From positions 1 to 12,584 of the forward strand of contig JBAYJD010000069.1 of the NCBI GenBank assembly GCA_041665305.1: a stretch of 12,584 nt of DNA, in the 5' to 3' direction. Positions 6,009 to 11,115 of the stretch are shown piece by piece (positions within the stretch are counted from its first letter, which is position 1; the number at the start of each line of letters is the position of its first letter). The translations under genes and the position numbers were made by a program. Under the pieces are notes generated by a model that was not told the origin of the DNA, searched no databases, and saw nothing but the letters and a program-made list of their open reading frames with translations. Source of the stretch: YA12-FULL-51-18 sp041665305. GTDB taxonomy: Bacteria > Elusimicrobiota > Elusimicrobia > Elusimicrobiales > UBA9959.

Positions 6009-7568
6009 ATGGGTAATGTTTTATTGGAGGCCAAAGAATTGGCTTTCTCCTATCCCGGTTCTTCCGAGTCCGTGTTTTCCGGCGCGTCTTTCTTTATCTA
6101 TGCCGGGGACAAGACGGCCCTTTTGGGCGACAACGGCAGCGGTAAAACCACGCTCCTGCGGCTTATCGCCGGGGAGCTGGAGCCGGAGCGCGGATCGGTG
6201 TCCTGGCGTAACGGTGATGTGTTCCTCCTTAGGCAGGAAGATGTTGCGGGCGGCGATATGAGCGCGATGGCCTGGGTGTTGAGCAGCCTTGACCGGGGGT
6301 ATCGACGCGGGACCGCTTCTGATGAGACGGCTGGGGAGGCAAACGCCGCCGCGGATTTAACGGAAGCCGGCGGCTGGGAATTGCGCGACACAATAATCAG
6401 GGCGGCGGCCGGTCTTGGCTTTGACGATGAAGCGCTTGAGCGGCCTGTCGAAAGTTTCTCCGGAGGGGAAAGGAAGATGCTGGCCTTGATGGCCGGTTTC
6501 CTGCGCGGTCCGGATATGTATCTGCTCGATGAGCCGACCAATTATCTGGACGGATCTGCCCTGAAGCGGCTTGTTGACGCGATAAAGGTCTTTAAAGGCG
6601 CCTGCCTGGTGGTTTCGCATGACAGGGCGTTCCTGGATAGGTGCGTGGATAAAGTATTTGAACTGGAAAGGCTGGCATTCTCTATTTATGCCGGAAACTA
6701 TGCCTCGTATGCGGAGCAGAAGAGCGCGGCCTTCGCCAGGGCCGAAAGCAAGAAGGAAAAAATCGAACGGGAGATAAGCGGGTTGAAAGAAATGGAGCGC
6801 AACTATAGGAACTGGGGCGCGGCTAAGGAGAAAGAGAAGAAAGGCGCGGCGGACAAAGGTTTTATCGGCGCGCGCGCCGCGCGGTTGCAGAAAAAATCCG
6901 CGAGGGCTGCTGAGCGGGCGCGGGAGAAAATAGAGGAGCTTGAGCGCTCTAAACCATTCGTGCAGAAGAACCGCCGCATATTCTTTTCCGGCGGCGGCGC
7001 CAAGTCGTTCCTGAAGGCCTCCAGCCTGGGGAAAAAAGCCGGGGATAATACGCTTTTCAGCGATCTTTCCTTTTACCTGAAGTCCGGAGACAGGCTTTGC
7101 GTGGAAGGAGATAATGGAACGGGGAAGTCCACGCTGCTGCGAATTCTTGCCGATGAAATTTCCGCCGACTTCGGGACGGTAGTCCGCAACGGTGCGGCCA
7201 AAGTGTTTTACTTGCCGCAGTTCTGGCGTGCGGCGGGCGGGGTGTCAAAGGGCTCTGACTATTTCCCGCCGGAATCGCTTCAGGCCGCCTGCACCATGCT
7301 GGATCAACTGGGCGCGAAAGGTGAAATGATGTTTGAGCCTTTAGCAAAACTCAGCGAAGGCCAGCGGCGCAAGGTGGAGCTGTCCAGGTTTCTAGTGTGC
7401 GGGGCCGATATCGCTATTCTAGACGAACCCACAACCCACCTGGATATAAGGAGCATTAAAATATTGGAGGAGGCGTTGGGATCATTCCAGGGAATACTGG
7501 TGGTAGTTTCGCACGATATCGCGTTTCGGAGAAAAATAAATGGGGTATCTTTAACCCTTGCCCGGTGA
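6009..7568 (+). CDS. ABC-F ATPase, Lsa-like antibiotic-resistance (ribosome protection) type
   Basis: The 519-residue protein has two ABC domains and no membrane segment, the ABC-F layout. Domain 1 has Walker A GDNGSGKTT (40-48), signature FSGGERK (150-156), LLDEPTNYLD and VVSHDRAFLD. Domain 2 has GDNGTGKST, LSEGQRRKVELS and ILDEPTTHLD, then ends soon after the H-loop, without a C-terminal extension. The linker between the domains is a charged helical hairpin; its start IYAGNYASYAEQK and its GFIGARAARLQKKS segment closely resemble those of Lsa-type proteins, which displace lincosamides, streptogramin A and pleuromutilins from the ribosome. Housekeeping ABC-F members such as EttA lack that segment. 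The start is certain: AGGAGG (5996-6001) sits 7 bases before ATG. Resistance or self-protection is inferred from family likeness; a translation-factor role is the alternative. Confidence 0.88.
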   Translation: MGNVLLEAKELAFSYPGSSESVFSGASFFIYAGDKTALLGDNGSGKTTLLRLIAGELEPERGSVSWRNGDVFLLRQEDVAGGDMSAMAWVLSSLDRGYRRGTASDETAGEANAAADLTEAGGWELRDTIIRAAAGLGFDDEALERPVESFSGGERKMLALMAGFLRGPDMYLLDEPTNYLDGSALKRLVDAIKVFKGACLVVSHDRAFLDRCVDKVFELERLAFSIYAGNYASYAEQKSAAFARAESKKEKIEREISGLKEMERNYRNWGAAKEKEKKGAADKGFIGARAARLQKKSARAAERAREKIEELERSKPFVQKNRRIFFSGGGAKSFLKASSLGKKAGDNTLFSDLSFYLKSGDRLCVEGDNGTGKSTLLRILADEISADFGTVVRNGAAKVFYLPQFWRAAGGVSKGSDYFPPESLQAACTMLDQLGAKGEMMFEPLAKLSEGQRRKVELSRFLVCGADIAILDEPTTHLDIRSIKILEEALGSFQGILVVVSHDIAFRRKINGVSLTLAR

Positions 7569-7957
7569 CAGGGGGTTTTCATTTCGCCCCCGGCTCGGTG
7601 TTGAGTCCGAAGGTGGCGCATGAAAAGTAAAACGAGGCAGTCATGAATGAAGAGACATCCGTTTTGGGCCCGACCATAGCTCTAATAGCAATTTGCGACG
7701 CAAAGCAATATAATAGATTTTAGGGGTTTTCAAAAAATATCGTTTTAATCAGTCATCGTTTCAGAGACGAAATGCCAAACCGCAAAGTTGGGCGACGAGG
7801 CAAAAAAAATATGAAATACCACTTAATCCAGGATAAAAGCTATAAAGCCTGGCTTGCAGGCAACAATTACTCGCAACTGGAGCCGCAGCGTGCTGGTGCG
7901 CCAGATCGAAAGCGGACTTTATGCTGTGACATGTGTGCCCTATAAAGTGAAGACAAT
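7569..7957. other. Mostly gene-free stretch with decayed-looking short frames
   Basis: Directly after the ABC-F stop lies a GGGGG/CCCCC hairpin (about 7571-7591) without a U-tract, so it is a poor terminator. Two tiny frames follow: an 8-codon frame at 7620-7646 whose stop overlaps, as ATGA, the start of a 26-codon frame at 7643-7723 (MNEETSVLGPTIALIAICDA...), the latter with GAGG upstream. Neither is recognisable. The rest is AT-richer than the flanks. A short frame at 7811-7945 is listed separately. Confidence 0.4.
7811..7945 (+). CDS. Hypothetical 44-residue protein, possibly a frameshifted remnant
   Basis: The frame MKYHLIQDKSYKAWLAGNNY... runs 44 residues to a stop 12 bases before the next gene, with GAGG about 10 bases upstream of its ATG. 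I recognise no family. A second frame over the same DNA, open from 7827 and reading ...LVRQIESGLYAVTCVPYKVK, stays open to a TGA that overlaps the start of the following gene as ATGA (7958-7961). That is the arrangement expected of a coupled upstream gene. Together these suggest that an older, longer gene was broken by a frameshift near 7880. Either frame could also be chance. Confidence 0.25.
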   Translation: MKYHLIQDKSYKAWLAGNNYSQLEPQRAGAPDRKRTLCCDMCAL

Positions 7958-8854
7958 ATGAAAATATCCAAGCCGACAAATATATTCACCCCTAGCGCCG
8001 TGAGGCGATGGGCACAGATTCCCCCGGATATACAAGGAAAGATTCTGGCAAATGTATGGTGCGGTAATTGCCGTAGTTCAGTTCACATCGTTCTTGAAAC
8101 TGCGGAGATAATACGAAAATCCCTGATTCTTAGAGGCAAATGTAAGGCGTGCGGCAAGGATGTCTGCCGAGTGGTTGAACCGGAAAACGAGGACAATGGA
8201 GGTTTGATGGCTGGTAATAAAGAGGTTTCGTTTACGATTCCGCGGAAGCGGTCGTTTGAAACGGTTTTTCAGTTTAAAATAACCTTGATCGGGGTGGAGC
8301 CGGCGATCTGGCGGCGGATACAGGTGCCGGGCTCCTATACTTTCTACGATCTGCATGTGGCTATCCAGAACGCTATGGGCTGGGCCGACAGCCATTTGCA
8401 TGCCTATGAAATGCAGGGAAGGCGGAAGGTTCGCATCGAATCCCCTTATGCGGTTGAAGATCTGCATAAAAAGCCGTATGGTTTCACACCGGAAATTATG
8501 CTTGCTGAATTTTTCAAAAAAGAAAAAGACTCTGCGATCTATGAGTATGATTTCGGCGACGGTTGGCGGCACGAGGTGCTGCTTGAGGATATACAGCTTA
8601 AAAAAGCCGGGATGAAATACCCGGTGTGCCTGGATGGGCAGCGGGCCTGCCCGCCGGAGGATTGCGGCGGGCTCGGCGGCTACGCGGGCTGCGTGGAGGT
8701 GGCGACCAGTAAGGCTATTTCGGATGAGGATGACGAGGCTCTTGCGCTGCTGACCTGGCTGGACGGCTGGAATCCGGAGACATTCAACCCGAAAGATGTG
8801 GTTTTTGAGAATCCCGCCAAGCGTTTCCGCGACAGTTTTAACGAAGACTGCTGA
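7958..8854 (+). CDS. Zinc-ribbon domain fused to plasmid pRiA4b ORF-3-like domain
   Basis: The 298-residue protein has two parts. Residues about 20-78 form a small zinc ribbon with CGNC and CKAC pairs, introduced by WAQIPPDIQGKILANVWC. Residues about 95-298 are a pRiA4b ORF-3-like domain (PF07929 type), recognised by FKITLIGVEPAIWRRIQVPGS, FYDLHVAIQNAMGW, HLHAYEM, YEYDFGDGWRHEVLLE and CPPEDCGGLGGY. The function of this family is unknown, although it is frequent on plasmids and in accessory DNA. An in-frame ATG at 8207 (residue 84) has GGAGG 4 bases ahead of it, exactly at the junction of the two domains, so a shorter product with only the second domain may also be made. The annotated start has only a weak Shine-Dalgarno (AGTGAAGA). 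Confidence 0.85.
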   Translation: MKISKPTNIFTPSAVRRWAQIPPDIQGKILANVWCGNCRSSVHIVLETAEIIRKSLILRGKCKACGKDVCRVVEPENEDNGGLMAGNKEVSFTIPRKRSFETVFQFKITLIGVEPAIWRRIQVPGSYTFYDLHVAIQNAMGWADSHLHAYEMQGRRKVRIESPYAVEDLHKKPYGFTPEIMLAEFFKKEKDSAIYEYDFGDGWRHEVLLEDIQLKKAGMKYPVCLDGQRACPPEDCGGLGGYAGCVEVATSKAISDEDDEALALLTWLDGWNPETFNPKDVVFENPAKRFRDSFNEDC

Positions 8855-8918
8855 GCCGATTAACCTTTCGAGAGGGGGCGGAAAGCGGTTTTTGTCCAAC
8901 AGCCTGTTTCGCAGAGGC

Positions 8919-8940
8919 GGGGTCAGGTCTTGAATCTTGA
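8919..8940. repeat. REP-like intergenic motif
   Basis: GGGGTCAGGTCTTGAAT followed by CTTGA lies in the 116-base gap between the pRiA4b-like gene and the glycosylase gene. I know GGGGTCAGGTCTTG-type sequences as frequent intergenic repeats next to REP-associated transposases in other bacteria. Only one copy is in this window and no transposase is present, so the call rests on resemblance. The tandem TCTTGAA TCTTGAA is visible directly. Confidence 0.35.
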
Positions 8941-8970
8941 AGAGCGGTAGCTATCTGGGAATAATTCGGC

Positions 8971-9327
8971 ATGAGAATATGGGATATACAACCGAGATTG
9001 TTGTGCCGCAGCCATTTACTTGGCGAGCATAGGGAACTGCATTGTATCTGGGTGGTGCTGACGCAGGGGAGAAAGGGTTATTCCAGGCATCCCGAAACCC
9101 TGCGCTGGCACGGCCGGTTGAAAGCCCTTTATTTGCGTCATGCGAAGCTGGTGGCCGAAATGGAGCATAGGGGGTATCGCCACAAAAGTCCGCTGAATAA
9201 ACGCCTGGCTTCAGGAAGCTCTGTTCAGAACAAATATATCGATCCCCCGCGCCGCCAGAGGCTGCTGCTGGCCGCTAAGAAATGCACATGCTTGAATGTG
9301 GGGAATAAGGAGCAGCCAAAATGCTGA
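8971..9327 (+). CDS. Pyrimidine dimer DNA glycosylase, T4 endonuclease V (DenV)-like
   Basis: The 118-residue protein matches T4 endonuclease V across the N-terminal half. The segment RSHLLGEHRELHCIW (13-27) aligns with the QHLMAEYRELPRVF region of DenV, placing Glu22 on the catalytic Glu23 of T4. RLKALYLRHAKLVAEMEHRGY aligns with the second recognition helix. DenV flips a base, attacks C1' at a cyclobutane dimer through its N-terminal amine, and nicks the strand. Here no Thr2 exists: Met1 aligns with T4 Thr2, so the Met1 amine could serve. KGYSRHPETLRW replaces the T4 central loop. The start has only a poor ribosome binding site. It follows the pRiA4b-like gene after a 116-base gap. UV-damage repair is likely; activity on other lesions is possible. 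Confidence 0.82.
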   Translation: MRIWDIQPRLLCRSHLLGEHRELHCIWVVLTQGRKGYSRHPETLRWHGRLKALYLRHAKLVAEMEHRGYRHKSPLNKRLASGSSVQNKYIDPPRRQRLLLAAKKCTCLNVGNKEQPKC

Positions 9328-9512
9328 CTGAGGCGGAAAAGGCTTTCAGTTCAGAGATTTGCGGATTTGCGGACCGCGACAAAAGCATTTCGCGGGAAGT
9401 GACGGCGTTTAGGAGATTTTGGACAATTCGCCCATTATGGCTGCGATGTCGGCGGCGGCGGCGTTCATTAGCGCCAGCATTTCCCGTTTTTCGGCGGAAG
9501 AACAATTTTTAA
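9321..9512 (+). pseudogene. Possible truncated gene coupled to the glycosylase gene
   Basis: ATG at 9321 overlaps the glycosylase stop and has an excellent AAGGAG (9307-9312) 8 bases upstream, an arrangement that normally marks a real coupled gene. About 30 plausible codons follow (MLTEAEKAFSSEICGFADRD...). From about 9410 the frame runs antisense through the alanine-rich minus-strand DHp-like gene and becomes arginine-rich and implausible. I read it as the 5' stub of a gene cut off by a rearrangement joining the accessory DNA to the convergent regulatory locus. Chance is the alternative. Confidence 0.25.
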
Positions 9513-9594
9513 AAATGTCGGAGGCGCTTTTGAGGCTGGAACACTTGGCTTTCAGGTCATGCAAAAGTTTTGTCGCGTCAGATTGTTGCGGCAT
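9409..9594 (-). CDS. Small DHp-like (histidine phosphotransfer?) protein
   Basis: This 61-residue protein is probably two helices. The first contains LLHDLKAKCSSLKSASDIF, which has the H-box order His-Asp-Leu-Lys found in histidine-kinase dimerisation domains and in ChpT/Spo0B-like transferases. After a short turn (NCSSAEKRE) the second helix reads MLALMNAAAADIAAIMGELSK. There is no ATP-binding catalytic domain, so alone it cannot be a kinase. The gene is certainly expressed with the response regulator upstream: AGGAGG overlaps the TAG stop of that gene and lies 4 bases from ATG. I infer that His12 passes phosphate to, or removes it from, Asp52 of the receiver, or that the protein binds the receiver without chemistry. 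No family name is known to me; the coding call is firmer than the function. Confidence 0.6.
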   Translation of the reverse strand: MPQQSDATKLLHDLKAKCSSLKSASDIFKNCSSAEKREMLALMNAAAADIAAIMGELSKIS

Positions 9595-9602
9595 GGATCC
9601 TC

Positions 9603-10937
9603 CTATAAACTGATCCCGTTCTTTTTAAGTGTTGAATAAAGCCGTCGAGTGGAAATTTTCAGATCCGCCATGGTTTTAGTTTTCTTGCCTTCGTTTTCGC
9701 CAAGGTTTCTTATTATTATTTCGGAAGCCGCTTTATCTATAGCGGCATCCAGGCCATGTTTAAGGGCATAAGCGTAAAGGTCTCCGTTAGCACTGGCGTT
9801 GCCGGGAGATTTTTCATGCCCTTTTAAATGCTTCTGCACGGTTTCTGCGGCTATCCGGCCGCCGGAGCCGGAGGAAAGAAGATCTATGAATTTTTTAAGT
9901 TCCCGCACATTGCCCGGCCAGGAGTAGTTTTCCATATACTCTCTGGCTTCCGTGGTGAAGGACAGCCGTTTGCCGCCTTTTGTGAAATGCTGCGCCAGAT
10001 GAAAGATATCCCCCGTCCTTTTTGAGAGCGGTTTTAGATTGATGGTGTATCCGTGTACACGCTGAAATAAGTCAAAACGCATTTTTCCGCTGGTTATCAG
10101 CGCCTGCGGGTTTTCCAGGGTGGCGCTGATGATGCGGAAGTCCGACTGCTCAGGCCTATCCGAACCCAGAGGGTAGAAAGACCGTTCCTCTATGGCTTTC
10201 AGCAGCTTTATCTGCATATTAAGACTCATGGTTCCTATTTCGTCCAGGAACAGCGTCCCTTTATGCGCCTCAAGGAGGCGGCCTTTGCGGGTTTCCTGCG
10301 CGCCGGTGAATGCGCCTTTTCTGTAGCCGAACATTTCCGCTTCAAGCAGGTCATCGGTGTAAGCCGCGCAGTTGATGGCGACAAAGGATCCCTCGCGACC
10401 GGACTGCTGGTGCAGGATCTTAGCCAAAGAGGTTTTACCGGTGCCGGAGGGGCCTAAGATCAGTAGCGGCAGCTCGGTCGGCGCGTATTTCAGCGCCTCT
10501 GAAGCGGCGGCCCGGGTTTCGGGGTCGCAGGTTATAAAGGCCGAGGTGAAAATATCGGCCGCGCCTGCGGCTTTCCTGTTTTGTACAAACTTACGCAGTA
10601 TGTCCGCCACATTGGATTCTTCGTTGCCCTTGGCGTAAAAATCCGAAGCTCCTAGGGCGTAGGCCCGGTCGATCATCTCTTCGGAATCCGAACTGGAGAC
10701 CACTACCGCGTGGATCCCGTTGGCTACCGCGGGCTGAATGGCTTTAAGCCCCGAGCAGCTGTCGTCCGGGCCCAGCATCAGGTCGAAGAATCCGACATCG
10801 TATTTCCCGGTTTTAATTTTTTGTAATGCGGTCTTGAGATCGTCGGCCAGGTCTATATTGTGGGCTGCAAGCTGCGCCGCCATCACTTTTTGGGCCAGCT
10901 TATCGTCTTCTAAAACAAGGATATTCAGCTTTTCCAT
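9603..10937 (-). CDS. Sigma-54-dependent response regulator (NtrC family, receiver-AAA+-Fis HTH)
   Basis: The 444 residues fall into three domains. The receiver (1-120) has the acidic pair Asp11/Asp12, phosphoacceptor Asp52 in DVGFFDLML, Ser81-83 and Lys103. The AAA+ domain (about 130-360) has Walker A GPSGTGKT (162-169), the sigma-54-contact loop GAFTGA (208-213) intact, Walker B TLFLDEI with Asp232/Glu233, and WPGNVRELKKF. The C-terminus is a Fis-type helix-turn-helix, TMADLKISTRRLYSTLKKNGI. It should remodel sigma-54 holoenzyme at -24/-12 promoters after phosphorylation. The start has AAGG 7 bases upstream. It is transcribed divergently from the RpoN-like gene and overlaps the ribosome binding site of the DHp-like gene. 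No kinase gene lies in the window, so its input is unknown. Confidence 0.95.
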   Translation of the reverse strand: MEKLNILVLEDDKLAQKVMAAQLAAHNIDLADDLKTALQKIKTGKYDVGFFDLMLGPDDSCSGLKAIQPAVANGIHAVVVSSSDSEEMIDRAYALGASDFYAKGNEESNVADILRKFVQNRKAAGAADIFTSAFITCDPETRAAASEALKYAPTELPLLILGPSGTGKTSLAKILHQQSGREGSFVAINCAAYTDDLLEAEMFGYRKGAFTGAQETRKGRLLEAHKGTLFLDEIGTMSLNMQIKLLKAIEERSFYPLGSDRPEQSDFRIISATLENPQALITSGKMRFDLFQRVHGYTINLKPLSKRTGDIFHLAQHFTKGGKRLSFTTEAREYMENYSWPGNVRELKKFIDLLSSGSGGRIAAETVQKHLKGHEKSPGNASANGDLYAYALKHGLDAAIDKAASEIIIRNLGENEGKKTKTMADLKISTRRLYSTLKKNGISL

Positions 10938-10960
10938 AGGGACCTTCTCTTCCGGGAATA

Positions 10961-10982
10961 TACATTTTCAAATGAAAATGTA
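10961..10982. promoter_or_regulatory. Perfect palindrome, candidate activator-binding site (UAS)
   Basis: TACATTTTCA (10961-10970) and TGAAAATGTA (10973-10982) form a perfect 10+10 bp dyad around AA. Its centre is 35 bases upstream of the response regulator ATG and about 115 bases upstream of the start predicted for the divergent sigma-54 promoter, the usual distance for an enhancer-binding protein. It also lies just downstream of the regulator's own -10, so binding there could repress the regulator. Fis-HTH activators bind such dyads; the protein-site pairing is inferred. Confidence 0.6.
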
Positions 10983-10995
10983 TCCGCTTTAAGTT

Positions 10996-11001
10996 ATTAT
11001 A
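10996..11001 (-). promoter_or_regulatory. -10 element for the response regulator operon
   Basis: On the minus strand the sequence reads TATAAT, a consensus -10, 59 bases before the regulator start codon. No recognisable -35 is present at 16-18 bases, so it may be activator-dependent or weak. Transcription would start near 10990 and cross the 10961-10982 palindrome. Confidence 0.45.
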
Positions 11002-11023
11002 CAGAAATTGTGCGCAGGTGGAG

Positions 11024-11046
11024 CTATATTTGGAGCATAAATATAG
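11024..11046. promoter_or_regulatory. Second dyad upstream of the sigma-54 promoter
   Basis: CTATATTT (11024-11031) and AAATATAG (11039-11046) are a perfect 8+8 bp inverted pair around GGAGCAT. Centred about 51 bases before the predicted start, it is too close for a classic enhancer. It could be a bending-protein site or an operator. Its sequence differs from the 10961-10982 palindrome. Confidence 0.35.
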
Positions 11047-11058
11047 ATCGCTTATACA

Positions 11059-11075
11059 TTGGCATTAAAATTGCT
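11059..11075 (+). promoter_or_regulatory. Consensus sigma-54 (-24/-12) promoter of the RpoN-like gene
   Basis: TTGGCATTAAAATTGCT matches TTGGCAC-N5-TTGCW with one substitution (T for C at the seventh base) and exact spacing between GG (11061-11062) and GC (11073-11074). The predicted start is near 11086, 30 bases before the chosen ATG at 11116. This puts the sigma-54-like gene itself under sigma-54-type control. Confidence 0.72.
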
Positions 11076-11115
11076 CTGTATGGGAGGAAAATCTATAATA
11101 TGCCTGGGATCTAAT

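Noticed and set aside
8078..8899. 273-residue minus-strand frame
   Set aside because: Exact antisense of the zinc-ribbon/pRiA4b gene, which has clear family motifs.
11059..11115. TTG at 11059 as start of the RpoN-like protein (19 extra residues)
   Set aside because: It lies within the -24 element of the sigma-54 promoter, so a transcript from that promoter would not contain it; the extra residues do not resemble sigma-54 region I.
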